A DNA stretch of 64,000 bases, from NCBI GenBank assembly GCA_030549495.1, contig JAUIRK010000885.1, forward strand, positions 620,001 through 684,000. Direction: 5' to 3'. The position numbers and the translations under genes were made by a program. This document shows, one piece after another, positions 29,401 to 35,589 of the stretch. Below the pieces are notes generated by a model. It was given only the letters and a program-made list of their open reading frames with translations. It ran no database searches and had not been told where the DNA came from. Source of the stretch: Nectonema munidae. Lineage: Eukaryota; Nematomorpha; Nectonematoida; Nectonematidae. Each line of letters opens with the position of its first letter. Within the stretch, counting starts at the first letter, position 1.

Positions 29401-30391
29401 ACACAAGTAATATAGAGAGTCGGTGTAACATTATTATTTATATTCAACTAAATAACCAACTAACTAATCTACTATCTAAACCTTACTCGCAGTGACGCTT
29501 TTAATCATTTGCCAAAATTTACCTTCCCCCTCTGGCTTTACAATATTATCTGCGACAAAAAGTGCATTTTAAAATTTTTTATCAACATTTATATTAAAAA
29601 TATCCAAATTCTTACTTTCCACATAGACTATTTTTAAAGGGAAGTTATACATATTTAATAACCAATAAAAATACTGCTTGATTTTTGCACTTAAATAAAA
29701 CTATTCATAGTTATATCTCTTCTGATCTTCTCAGTTAGAGCCTGTCGGTTTGTGGTTTCAAATTTTTCCTTCTCCCCTGAGAACTGTTAATTCCTCCTAA
29801 GTGAGAATTCTGCCTAATTGAGAACGACTGAACTATGAACAAACAAACTAACTAACCTTTGATTTGATACTTCTTCCATTACTATTTAATTGTGTCACTC
29901 TTGATTTGTCATTCCTTGTGACAAATTTTGGCACTTCTTTGAACACATCCTGTTATTATACCTGTGCGTTTTCAATTCTTAGCTAAGGTGTATGTATTTT
30001 TCCAAAGTATTACAACTTACGCTGATATGACAAAACCTTAATAACTTTTAGATCTTACGTATTAAAAACTAAAACGTATATATATATCCAAAAACTTTAA
30101 AGGTAGAGTTTTGATCATTTTGTATTAATGCCTTAAATTGCATTTAAAACTCTGCATTTTTTAATATGAAATATGTTTGTATACAAATTCGAATAAATAA
30201 TCTCTCGTTCCTTCTTTTCTTGCAACATTGATTTCTTCATTTTAGAATGATAAAGACAAAACATTTTGCTTCGTTACCGATGAAAAGTATGTGTCTATTA
30301 CAAATGTTTTCTTTTCTGTTATATGTTTCTTTCTTTTAGACAAATTTCACATAATATAGAGACGAAGCGAAAGAAAGTTAAGAATGATTAA
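2352..30391 (+). CDS. CANX: Calnexin-family ER lectin chaperone, 15 exons, P-domain arm nearly absent
   Basis: Calnexin is a type I ER membrane lectin that holds monoglucosylated glycoproteins during folding. Exons read here: 2352-2411, 2461-2558, 8091-8152, 11297-11355, 11417-11493, 13025-13175, 13237-13439, 14945-15013, 16351-16382, 16472-16509, 20549-20692, 28371-28466 (or from 28360), 29133-29294, 30246-30286, 30340-30391. All have AG/GT borders and matching phases except the 11-12 join, which is in frame only with the 28371 acceptor. The product is about 447 residues; vertebrate calnexin is near 590. Seen: signal peptide 1-20; Cys130 and Cys164 matching the family disulfide; Y134, K136, Y155, M158, E185/E186 and E289 at positions matching the sugar site; a membrane helix near 336-355; and a C-terminal tail with Lys at -3 and -5 (KxKxx). 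The P domain is only about residues 237-283 and lacks the usual repeats. Family call is firm; paralogue identity (calnexin versus calmegin-like) is not. Confidence 0.88.
2461..2558 (+). CDS. CANX: Calnexin exon 2: start of lectin domain
   Basis: Acceptor TTTTCTCTAG; donor GTAATT; ends in phase 2. It encodes HPKGHVFFAENFDNIDHFE, matching the family's opening block in which a Phe-rich 'FAENFD' strand starts the beta-sandwich. Confidence 0.88.
3030..4760 (+). repeat. Mosaic repeat family copy 1 (core plus tandem arm)
   Basis: In calnexin intron 2. About 3,100-3,660 repeats itself and matches 51,810-51,950. About 3,670-4,135 matches 53,845-54,280 in the same orientation, including a possible coding scrap around LLDEECGQLFVIEQ. 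About 4,200-4,720 is built of roughly 130-150 bp units that match, inverted, the array at 51,960-53,100. No intact frame. Probably one dispersed transposon family with array-like arms. Confidence 0.65.
4880..5080 (+). repeat. Segment duplicated at about 7,900-8,050
   Basis: The two stretches share a run of similar sequence (for example TCTTTATTCAAAATTT against TCCTTATTCAAAATTT, then CGTCATCAAAAGGTCTT against CGTTATCAACGGATCTT, and AACTACCAATTGG against CAACTGCCAACTGG). The second copy lies just upstream of calnexin exon 3. Function unknown; probably a shared mobile fragment. Confidence 0.45.
5336..5473. mobile_element. piggyBac-type MITE
   Basis: TTAA at both ends (5336-5339 and 5470-5473), with inverted ends CCCTTTCGTGACCAG and its near-complement CTGGTCACGAAAGAG. 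About 130 bp, non-coding, containing the near-palindrome GTACCATATATGATAC. TTAA duplication and CCC-type ends are typical of piggyBac. Confidence 0.8.
6500..6600 (-). repeat. tRNA-derived SINE remnant
   Basis: On the minus strand a B-box-like GGTTCGATTACCC and an upstream A-box-like region are visible. It is short and diverged, so the family is uncertain. Confidence 0.4.
6726..7265. mobile_element. Piece of TTAACC-type MITE joined to a pogo/Tigger-like non-autonomous element
   Basis: 6726-6795 looks like half of a piggyBac-type MITE (TTAACCGGTTAACAACC then a TCGACATATGTCGA palindrome). From about 6,800 the sequence has CTCTAAAATAAGACC motifs and ends at 7,265 in GAGAGGGTTTACTGTA, the typical inner-to-outer end of a Tigger-like element. 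The matching left end is not clearly preserved. No coding capacity. Confidence 0.5.
8091..8152 (+). CDS. CANX: Calnexin exon 3: WVKS block
   Basis: Acceptor TTGCTTTTAG, donor GTAAGC, phases 2 to 1. Starts WVKSLATYIDRS, the counterpart of the 'W-x-x-S-x-A' segment that follows the FAENFD strand in calnexin and calreticulin. Confidence 0.88.
8580..8733 (-). repeat. tRNA-derived SINE, family 1
   Basis: Reads on the minus strand as a tRNA-like head with A-box (GGTTGGTTAGATGC) and B-box (GGGTTCGATCC), a short body, and a tail of repeated AATGGT units. It matches the copy at 9,953-10,102 closely but in the other orientation. Confidence 0.8.
9953..10102 (+). repeat. tRNA-derived SINE, family 1
   Basis: Same A-box, B-box (GGGTTCGATCC) and body as the copy at 8,580-8,733, in + orientation, ending in ACGGTAGCATTACCATT. 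Polymerase III-type internal promoter inferred from the boxes. Confidence 0.8.
10345..10715. mobile_element. piggyBac-type MITE interrupted by a LINE tail
   Basis: Left end TTAA CCCTTTGAGGGCCAG at 10,345; the right part carries TTTCATTTCTTGGGACACA and CACACTGGTCC, features shared with the MITE halves near 12,740 and 16,900. The middle (10,430-10,670) is unrelated LINE sequence, so the LINE piece appears to have landed inside the MITE. The right TTAA is not preserved. Confidence 0.5.
10430..10670 (+). pseudogene. 3' remnant of a non-LTR retrotransposon reverse transcriptase ORF
   Basis: Translated in shifting frames it gives QLRWYGHVLRKM and then EDDAQDRCKWRRRIMATLPH. This matches the C-terminal 'L-WYGH---RM ... 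DR--W' tail common to many LINE ORF2 proteins. It holds stops and frame changes and is only the last part of the gene. Too short to name the clade. Confidence 0.65.
11297..11355 (+). CDS. CANX: Calnexin exon 4
   Basis: Acceptor TTTAATTTAG, donor GTAATA. Encodes GEWQLKSSELFVDDYGLHLK, aligning with the family's G-x-W-x-(V/L) ... D-x-G-L-x-L strand pair. Confidence 0.87.
11417..11493 (+). CDS. CANX: Calnexin exon 5
   Basis: Acceptor TATCTTTTAG; donor GTATGC used inside a CAG codon, so the exon ends in phase 2. Encodes the FHAIST ... PFIFNDQSLLLQ strand, matching 'HAIS-KL-PF-F---PL--QYEV' of calnexin. Confidence 0.88.
11911..12506. mobile_element. Non-autonomous hAT element
   Basis: Ends CATTGGTTCTCAAACTGT at the left and AGTTTGAGAAGCACTG at the right are inverted and fit the hAT consensus CAGTGGTTCTCAAA. 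About 600 bp; it contains a smaller TTAA-flanked MITE at 12,247-12,373. A clear 8-bp target duplication was not seen. No transposase. Confidence 0.7.
12247..12373. mobile_element. piggyBac-type MITE nested in a hAT
   Basis: TTAA at 12,247-12,250 and 12,370-12,373, ends CCCGTTATTGACCAG and TGGTCGATAACGGG. About 119 bp. It closely matches the MITE at 15,988-16,120, including the shared AAAGCAGAAGATTTGTATT. It inserted after the surrounding hAT did. Confidence 0.82.
12640..12848. repeat. Degraded TTAA-type MITE pieces
   Basis: Contains TTTCATTTCTTGGGA, CGCACTGGCCCTCAAATGG and AAAGCAGACGATTTTTATT, all shared with the MITEs near 10.7, 16.9 and 20.9 kb, and ends GAACGGGTTAA. It looks like the remains of one or two such elements. 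Confidence 0.5.
13025..13175 (+). CDS. CANX: Calnexin exon 6: sugar-site and disulfide block
   Basis: Fifty codons, in from phase 2, out in phase 0 at donor GTAGAT. Holds FKCGGAYIKLL and TPYTIMFGPDLCG, the most conserved calnexin/calreticulin motifs. The Cys pair and the Tyr, Lys, Tyr, Met residues of the lectin site are all present. An N-glycosylation sequon (NTT) lies just before TPYTIM. Confidence 0.93.
13237..13439 (+). CDS. CANX: Calnexin exon 7: HKNP..GIYEEK block
   Basis: Acceptor TTTATTTTTAG; donor GTATAC, with the GT lying at a TAG that would otherwise end the frame. Encodes FHHKNPISGIYEEKR and a C-terminal strand matching the calnexin 'H-Y-LI---N-(F/Y)-I-VD' run. Ends in phase 2 at the start of the former P-domain. 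Confidence 0.9.
13440..14944. other. Calnexin intron 7, no feature
   Basis: AT-rich intronic sequence with a short ATT microsatellite near 13,920. I see no element ends, no RNA gene and no conserved frame. Confidence 0.5.
14945..15013 (+). CDS. CANX: Calnexin exon 8: P-domain remnant, first part
   Basis: Acceptor CTTCAATTTAG, donor GTATGT, phases 2 to 2. Encodes YPPIIPEKYLNISVKK, matching the 'TPPVNPSREI' entry into the P-domain, but no KPEDWD-type repeat follows. Contains the sequon NIS. Confidence 0.75.
15988..16120. mobile_element. piggyBac-type MITE
   Basis: Left TTGA (degraded TTAA) then CCCGTTAACGACCAGAG; right end CTCTGGTTCTTTAATCTGTTAA. Shares its interior with the MITE at 12,247-12,373, so both belong to one family. 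The stretch just before it (15,840-15,990) resembles a pogo-like fragment but lacks ends. Confidence 0.65.
16351..16382 (+). CDS. CANX: Calnexin exon 9: P-domain remnant, micro-exon
   Basis: A 32-nt exon with a good acceptor (TTTATTTTAG) and donor (GTAAAT). Encodes the basic, polar KTKGQCSNQE. The call rests on splice sites and phase continuity, since this stretch has no conserved motif. Confidence 0.55.
16472..16509 (+). CDS. CANX: Calnexin exon 10: P-domain remnant, micro-exon
   Basis: A 38-nt exon after acceptor TTGTTTTTAG, with donor GTTCAC. Encodes ESRNQCEKSSKQE and exits in phase 0, exactly what exon 11 needs. Like exon 9 it is short, charged and unconserved. Confidence 0.55.
16510..18960. 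other. Calnexin intron 10, left part
   Basis: AT-rich. A MITE-like half (AAAGTAGGCGATTTTTATT) lies near 16,900 and a run of GT repeats near 18,400. I looked for missing P-domain exons here (KPEDWD-like or G-W-PP-I-NP-like coding) and found none. Confidence 0.5.
18970..20286 (+). pseudogene. piggyBac transposase remnant in intron 10
   Basis: Scattered blocks in different frames match piggyBac: FSRNRFEKVVSYFVLGDN near 18,990-19,040; YKPCRRWPLACFYNYLDIVC near 19,590-19,640 (the 'RRW---FYN-LD---LN-W' block); and a Cys-rich tail near 19,855-19,950 (C-x2-C ... C-x2-C ... H ... C). The right end, GTCCGTAGTGCGAGGGTTAGG near 20,270-20,285, looks like a CCCTCGCACTAC-type terminus. Many breaks; long dead. 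Confidence 0.7.
20549..20692 (+). CDS. CANX: Calnexin exon 11: SAIGFELW block
   Basis: Acceptor TTTTTCACAG, donor GTAAAG, 48 codons. SAIGFELWSVEAGTRFDNII matches the last lectin strand of calnexin ('FSAIGLELWSM..FFDNFII'), including the Glu that contacts sugar. It continues with a helix resembling 'W-NDGW--K'. Confidence 0.93.
20870..21003. mobile_element. piggyBac-type MITE
   Basis: TTAA at both ends, inverted ends CCATTTGAGGACC and GGTCCTCAAATGA, about 126 bp. Same broad type as the pieces near 10.35 and 12.78 kb. Confidence 0.82.
21554..23646 (+). pseudogene. hAT transposon remnant, ZBED/SCAND3-like transposase
   Basis: Ends CACTATGGTTCTCAAACTG (left) and CAAAGTTTGTGTACCACTC (right) are inverted and hAT-like. 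Inside, CLFCYEVLASTFLKPGKR (around 21,880-21,920, the BED-finger start) and FKKLLLHSSVRWLSKVKVLR (around 23,350-23,410, the well-known 'LLLHTEVRWLSRGKVL' block) identify a ZBED5/SCAND3-type transposase. The rest of the frame is broken by stops, deletions and a SINE at 22,222. No target duplication found. Confidence 0.78.
22222..22332 (+). repeat. Diverged SINE, family 1, inside the hAT
   Basis: A-box (AAGGTTGGTTGAGATG), B-box (GGATTCGATTCC) and a tail CACCCACGGTACCTTTAC match the SINEs at 8.6 and 10.0 kb with much divergence. It lies inside the hAT remnant, so it arrived later. Confidence 0.6.
24178..24320 (+). repeat. LINE 3'-UTR-like segment upstream of the LINE
   Basis: Shares TTAACTCCTTTAGTT, AATAGCGAA and GCTATAAAAATATTTG, in order and spacing, with the LINE's own 3' end at 27,826-27,930. 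Either the tail of an older copy of the same family sits directly upstream, or this family carries related sequence at both ends. Confidence 0.6.
24493..25524 (+). CDS. LINE ORF1, gag-like protein with three zinc knuckles
   Basis: A 343-residue open frame from ATG at 24,493 (MSLESLKDLIGK). ORF1 proteins of this kind bind the element's RNA. The N-terminal part is helical and polar. The C-terminal part has three Cys/His knuckles in a row: CSRCNKYNHYSKDC (CX2CX4HX4C), CKFCGLDHASDQC (CX2CX3HX4C) and CHNCASNNHEFNHVC. The frame overlaps the ORF2 start by 11 bases. An upstream in-frame extension to 24,412 exists but has no ATG. The frame is intact. Confidence 0.85.
   Translation: MSLESLKDLIGKIETLSKKKIKTKLISFYENLEANNLIFNKYSTLEEDIKGIKENVNSLIDRKNFNSQNSIYPTYSSILIDKKPAHKINSFDPSKTVSIPNFFDKETNESVNETINKKLKPCNNKLCFKRFKKTINNSLILESSSAANFDFLKKSLHDNGIAFDNLEPRSPYLCIKSVDNALSLDEIKSIISMQNDINQNDIVNMFKFVQRNDKYCNIGIKLNHMIVKNVFLKKYIYINCVAHDIELLRSHIKTCSRCNKYNHYSKDCKATKPTCKFCGLDHASDQCNNKDKVFCHNCASNNHEFNHVCNSKGCLSLEYLKERQDKLNKSFLNFLMNENLNES
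25514..27330 (+). pseudogene. LINE ORF2: endonuclease and truncated reverse transcriptase
   Basis: ATG at 25,514. Endonuclease motifs in order: LHLNIQSIN, LTEIW, RGGGIGIYYRN, LALYRPP, ICGDFNLNL, SLIDYIFIN and SDH. The frame breaks at about 25,960 (a 20-bp tandem duplication), near 26,350 and near 26,825. The RT begins with KACGFDDID and DYRPISIISSFSKVFEKLI and then stops at 27,257. What follows (SYFTRTSNSLHYESL) resembles the far C-terminal tail, so the catalytic palm with the YxDD box has been deleted. ORF2 normally nicks target DNA and copies the RNA. Confidence 0.82.
27331..28359 (+). other. LINE 3' UTR and rest of calnexin intron 11
   Basis: 27,331-27,960 is the AT-rich, TATA-repeat-bearing 3' UTR of the LINE; 27,965-28,000 is an ATT microsatellite, usual for the end of CR1/Jockey-type copies. 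28,010-28,359 is plain intron with a C-run at 28,147. Confidence 0.55.
28360..28466 (+). CDS. CANX: Calnexin exon 12: membrane helix
   Basis: Encodes KKPWIWPVIIVSFSLPVLMF, matching the calnexin 'RPWLWVVYILTVALPVFLV' membrane exon, then a short Ser-rich stretch and donor GTTAGT. The best-looking acceptor (CAACTTAG, exon from 28360) is one base out of phase with exon 11. An acceptor 11 bases downstream (AAAAAG, exon from 28371) restores frame. Otherwise a small exon has been missed in the 7.7 kb intron. Confidence 0.85.
29133..29294 (+). CDS. CANX: Calnexin exon 13: cytoplasmic tail
   Basis: Acceptor TTTACTTTATCAG in phase 0, donor GTAAGT, 54 codons. Encodes a polar tail (IFRSKYDECTSFSHAPLHSP and on) with several Cys, His and Asp but no recognisable domain. 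A second AG eight bases downstream gives a stop at once in the required phase, so the upstream acceptor is preferred. Confidence 0.72.
30246..30286 (+). CDS. CANX: Calnexin exon 14: cytoplasmic tail
   Basis: Acceptor TTCATTTTAG, donor GTATGT, 41 nt, phase 0 to 2. Encodes NDKDKTFCFVTDE. Supported by splice sites and phase only. Confidence 0.65.
30340..30391 (+). CDS. CANX: Calnexin exon 15: C-terminus with KxKxx
   Basis: Acceptor TTTCTTTTAG. Encodes QISHNIETKRKKVKND and then TAA. Lys at -5 and -3 make a KxKxx-type COPI retrieval signal, expected for an ER-resident type I membrane protein; vertebrate calnexin ends in a comparable basic cluster. Confidence 0.75.
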
Positions 30392-30518
30392 TGAGGATGT
30401 CATTTTTATGCCTTATATTTTCAAAAAGCAAAAACTCTTCATTTATTTACATATTTGGCCAATTATTTCTATTATTTATTTTAAATTATATTTGCAATTG
30501 ATATGCATGTTCTTCGAA

Positions 30519-30524
30519 AATAAA
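30519..30524 (+). terminator. Likely polyadenylation signal of the calnexin gene
   Basis: AATAAA about 130 bases after the stop codon, within AT-rich sequence. A plausible cleavage signal, not proven. Confidence 0.45.
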
Positions 30525-30723
30525 AGTGCAATAATCTATATTTCAATATATTCTAATTTAACATTTGTTTTTTATTACTCTTCTCTTTCATTGTCAACTT
30601 TTCAAAAAGCCTAATTTTATAATAACAAATTCTTGTAACTGATAAAAATTTATTTAAATGGAATTTTTTTCTTGATATCTTGAAAAATCTTATATCCTTA
30701 TTGTGCTTATGCTTACTCTAGAG

Positions 30724-31238
30724 CAGTGATTCTCAACATTTTTTACTTCTTTCCCCACGTTATAAACTTGTAACGTTTCCTCTTTATTTTATCTGCTTTT
30801 ATATTTATACTTAAATTTAAATGTATTGTAATATTTTTTAACCCTTTAGAGCAGGCTTTATTTCGACCCCATTACTTCTCACCAGTCTTCAAAAATTATA
30901 TATTGAAATTTTAAAATAGCTAATATTATTTTAATATTTAATTTGTTTTAAGTCAAGAGTAAAAAAATTATTAATTTTATTTGTTTAAAACAATTAATAA
31001 GTTTATGTTGAAAAGAATTATAAATAAGTTCTTTAACTTTTGAATAAAAAAAATCACTATTCCTAAGAGTAAACGTTTTTAATATTTATTTGATTCAAAA
31101 ATTTGTTTTTATTTTTTTCGTTTGAAATTTTGTCTTTTTACTACTATTTTTTTTGTCGATCAAGTTTCTTCAAATCAGTTTCAAGATTCAAGGCACTCAA
31201 GTTTCTTGTTACGCTAATTACGTTTGAATTTGTTAATA
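30724..31238 (+). mobile_element. Possible left end of a hAT, cut by the Tigger element
   Basis: CAGTGATTCTCAACATTTTT at 30,724 fits the hAT terminal consensus CAGTGRTTCTCAA. The rest is AT-rich with no coding. It could be the left end of the hAT whose transposase blocks appear at 34.1-36.8 kb, with the Tigger element inserted between. Confidence 0.45.
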
Positions 31239-33864
31239 CAGTAAAATCTCTCTAAACCAGCCACTCCCTCAAACCGGCCGGTTAGAAAATTCCTTTCAGA
31301 TCTATATCTTTTTGCAAGCAAGTTTGACTCCCTAAACCGTACACCGGCCACTTATCTAAACAACTGTTATATATATTTGAATAAAAAAACCTTTACAAAG
31401 CGGTCATTTTTTATTAATTATAACTTTTGTTTTTATCGCTATATTTTTCTTGTACTATTTTATTTTTATTTTGAGATTTAAATTTTAAACATCAAAGCCT
31501 CAATTTTAACCTTTTTCAACACTTATATTTATCTTAAATAAATGCAAAATAAAATACCTTTAAAAGTCTGTTAGTTAAAACATAATCAAATTAGTGATAT
31601 GTAAATCTAAATGATGTTTAATTCATCATAATCCTTAAAAGTTTCTGCATTTATAAATAAATTTTTTCTAATTTCATTATAAACAAGTTTAAGTATTTGT
31701 ATGAGTGAGTTGGTGTGCGTATGTATCCTAACATAATGTCGCGCTGTGAATTTGACTTAATCCTTTGTTGCCTAGCTGAGCTCATATCGTTCATGTGTTT
31801 CTCATTATAATTTGAAGGAATGATGAGTAAAATAGCCCTAATGTTTACCTAACCTTAATGCTTTTGAAACATTTAACTTACTCATCATACTCGATTGCAC
31901 AAATTATATTAATCACAACATATGATGAATGCAATGACAAGGAGGGACATGTGACACATTAAAATAGGAAACATATATCATACGAACACGACAGACAAAT
32001 CAAAAACAAGTTTATAACACTCTTCCAAACATCTTATTTTTTACTACACACTTAGATTGCACATCATTAATTCTTAAAAATTCTCAATTTATGTCAAAAT
32101 CAAACAAACGTTTACGTCTAGAGCTTACACTTGAAGATAAAATTAAGCTAATAAAAGATTCTGATAGTGTTCCAGTATTTTCTCAAAGGCAACTTGCTGA
32201 AAAATACAATATTGGCAAATCAACCGTCGGAGATATACTCCGTAAAAAGACATTTACATAAAAAAATATGAAACTAATTTAAGTTTGAAAAAAAAAGATT
32301 TGATACTAAATGCAAATATGCTGACATTGACGAAGTGTTATGGAAATGGTTCTCTACAGCACGCAGTAAAAACATACCGATTTCAGGACCAAAAGCGCTT
32401 TTTTTCGCAAATGAATTAAAAATGAATGAATTCAGAGCCTCAAACGGATGGCTTGAAAGATGGCGTGCTAGATATTCCGTAAATTTCTATAAAATTAGTG
32501 GTGAAAATACAGAAAATGTAATAACTGAATTTAAAGTGCGTCTTCAGGCTATTACAAAAGGTTATTCATCTTCTGATATTTTCAATTGTGAATGCAAACG
32601 GCTTCAGTGTTGGTTGCTTTATCATGAAAAAACTCTTTCAAGTAAAGAATCAAAACTGTAAAGGTGGAAAGAAAGCAAAGAGAGATTAACGGTTATGCTA
32701 GCATAGCTCAAGTGGCGAAGGTAGTGATAGGTAAATTTTTTATGTTTAAATCATGGCCTTGAAATTTAATATTTTTGTTATTTTAGGAAAATCAATTAAC
32801 CCCAGATGCTTCAAAGGTATTGATAAAGATAATTTACCAGTCATATATTTTGCTAATAGAAAATCTTGGATGACGTCTATCTTGTTTACTAGTTGGATAA
32901 GCAAGATTAACAAGGAAATGAAGCATAAGAAACGTAACATATTAATGTTCTTAGATAATGCTACATCCCACGCTACAGATTTAAGATTAAGTAATGTTAC
33001 TCTCAAATTTTTGCCACCAAACACTACGTCTTCACTCCAACCTCTTGACCAGGGAATTATAAGATTTTTCAAGTCTTGCTACAGAAAACTGATGATAACT
33101 TCACTTCTCACAAAAATTGACGATTCAAGTTCAGCTAAAGAACTTTGCCAGAGAATTACAGTATTTGATGCTATTCACTGGATTTCAACAGCTTGGGAAA
33201 TATTACCCAACAGACAATCAAAAAATGCTTTTCTTCAGCAGGTTTTAGCTATTTAAATTCAATACATATAGATGAGAGTGTTGAAGATAATCTTGATAAG
33301 AATCAAGCTCATGAACTGACTAAAGAGCTTCAAATAGATGAAGTTGATATATATTTTAACAAAGACTTACCAATTGAAGAAGATTCTGATGTCTGGGAAA
33401 AGAACTTAGTCTCTGGTCTCCTTTTGCATTCTGAAAACATGGAAACTAGCAGTGATGATGAAAAAAATGATACTAGTAATGCATTAGTGAAAAATGTAAA
33501 AGATTTATCTCTTATTGAAACTCTTCAACTTCTTAGAAATATTCATGAAAATACTACAGCAAGATCAATATTGCCACAAGTTTCTAAAATCATTACAGAC
33601 CTTGAAGATTTGATTGTTCAAAAAGGTAAAAAAAAATACAAACTACGATGGATCAATATTTAAAGTGAACAAAATTTTTGTTTTTTTAATAAATTTATTA
33701 AAAAGCGCGCGTATTTTTTAATATAACAATCAAAGTATGTTTGCATATAATATACTCGAAAATTAGCCCTTGCTATTTTTTGTATCATAAAATAAACTTT
33801 TCACCTCTATAATCCGGCTGTTTTTTCAGGTCCCTTAGCTGGCCGGTTTATAGAGGTTTTACTG
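31239..33864 (+). mobile_element. Tigger/pogo-type DNA transposon
   Basis: Inverted ends CAGTAAAATCTCTCTAAACC (left) and, reading inward from the right, CAGTAAAACCTCTATAAACC. TA lies on both sides, the target duplication of the Tc1/mariner-pogo group. 2,626 bp. The transposase is in several frames, so the copy is dead, but ends and most domains remain. Left UTR of about 850 bp is unusually long and AT-rich. Confidence 0.9.
32091..33663 (+). pseudogene. Tigger-type transposase (CENP-B-like), broken
   Basis: Starts MSKSNKRLRLELTLEDKIKL with FSQRQLAEKYNIGKSTVGDI, the first CENP-B/Psq helix-turn-helix, but stops after 56 codons (TAA at 32,259). The second HTH (ARSKNIPISGPKALFFANEL ... NGWLERWRARY) is in another frame at 32,335-32,661. 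The DDE part (32,760-33,250) has NILMFLDNATSHA and LPPNTTSSLQPLDQGIIRFF, hallmarks of the Tigger catalytic core. A C-terminal acidic frame runs 33,211-33,663. At least three frame breaks. The segment expected to carry the first catalytic Asp reads FNCECKRL and is damaged. Confidence 0.87.
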
Positions 33865-34496
33865 TATTAACACTAACTCTTTTTTTACAAATTTTTTTCC
33901 ATTTCTATGATTTGTTAATGCGTTTAACACAAAAATTAAGTCATTGTATTATCACACTATTTTAAACATTTTTTTATATGAAAATCATTTAATAATTGAG
34001 ATTTTTTAAAGTTCTTTTAAAATTTAATTATACTTTTTTAGAATTAATTCTTGATAAAATTTTCATTTTTTTTATAATCTAATTTAAATTTTTTCAGATT
34101 AAAATAAAATTAATTTTGGATTTTACAACATAAAACAGTAAAAATGCCAACAAAAAAACACAATCAAACGAATCAATGAGGGCAAGTAAGATGGAAAACC
34201 ATCGCAATAAATGTTATCCGGGAATGAAGAATAAGCCTTTGGAGTATTGGGAAAGAATGAAAGAGTAATTTGACAAGTAAAAAAACTCAACATTTTTATC
34301 AAACCGAAAATTAACTTCCTCAATGCCTCATATATGATTTCGCATTTGATAGGTAAATCTAAAAAATCATTTACAGTGGGTGAACGTTTGATTATTCCAG
34401 CCGCAGAAATAATTTTGAATGAAAAAAATATAAATATCTGGAATCAAATACTCCAATCTGACAGAACAGTTTCTAGAAGAATAGATGATATTGCAC

Positions 34497-34876
34497 TTAT
34501 CCCATTGACTCCTTAAGGAGTCAAATTTTTTAGTCAAAATTTCCAATAGAAAAAATTGAAAATATTTAAAAAATTTTATACAATATTATTTTTTAAACTT
34601 TTTATTTCAACTTGTAAAAAAAAGTAAAAATTCACGTTCAAAAAAAGATATATTTGTTAAAAGCTTAGTGTTTGGATAATTTGTACAAATTTTGCCACAT
34701 TTTTGTTTTTTAATTATTATGTGATAAAAAAAACTATATTTAGAATTTTTATAATTTAAACATTTAATTATTATAGTTTTAAAGATTTGTTTAAATTAAA
34801 ATAATATAAATTCTATTTTTAGTTTATAACTATTTGCTTATTAAAACTATGACTCCCTAAGGAGTCATTGGGATAA
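34497..34876. mobile_element. MITE with palindromic ends
   Basis: Left end TTATCCCATTGACTCCTTAA and right end, inverted, GACTCCCTAAGGAGTCATTG GGATAA. The left GACTCCTTAAGGAGTC is a perfect 16-bp palindrome, so each terminus can itself fold. About 370 bp, AT-rich inside. Relation to the surrounding piggyBac is unclear. Confidence 0.65.
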
Positions 34877-34997
34877 TACAATGTTTTTCTATAAAAAATA
34901 AAAAATTTTGTCCATAAGTTAAAAATCAAAAAATAATTATATATATATATAATAAAATAAAAAATTTAAAAATATATTTTATTTTTTTTAAATATTT

Positions 34998-35036
<39 letters not shown>

Positions 35037-35040
35037 CTCA

Positions 35041-35380
35041 TAACCTGTACGGTTGAACGCGGGTAGACAACTTGCGTGTTATCTCCAACCTGTATACTAC
35101 GATGATTCATCTCCAACCTGTTACTACGATGATTCATCTCCAACCTGTTACTACGATGATTCATGCTTCAACCTGTATACTACGATGGTTTTCTGATTGA
35201 CATGTACAAATAACTAAGGGAGACAATGTTCAACTTTCAAATGTTCACATTCTGCTAGATGTAAGATTTGATATACCTCATTCGGGGAGACGATGCTACC
35301 ACAAGTTATTACCTATATACATTATACCTGTATGGGAAATTACGATGGTTCATCTCCAACCTGTATACCGCGATAATTCA
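35041..35380. repeat. 27-bp minisatellite after a poly-T tract
   Basis: About four units of CATCTCCAACCTGT(A)TACTACGATGATT between 35,080 and 35,190, with another unit near 35,350. A run of about 30 T directly precedes it. No function apparent. Confidence 0.75.
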
Positions 35381-35589
35381 TATCAAAGAATCGAAAAATA
35401 TTTTTTAAAAATCAAAAAATATCAAACTTTCTGTTCATATTTTGCTACCTCATACGATGTTACAAAAGTTATTACCTATACTTTGCAATTTGCACGATTT
35501 TAAATATTATATTTGTCGAATCAATCAAAGAATCGAAGTTTGTTAGATGTTCAAATCCCATAGAACATCAATTTTATTTTGATTTAAAT

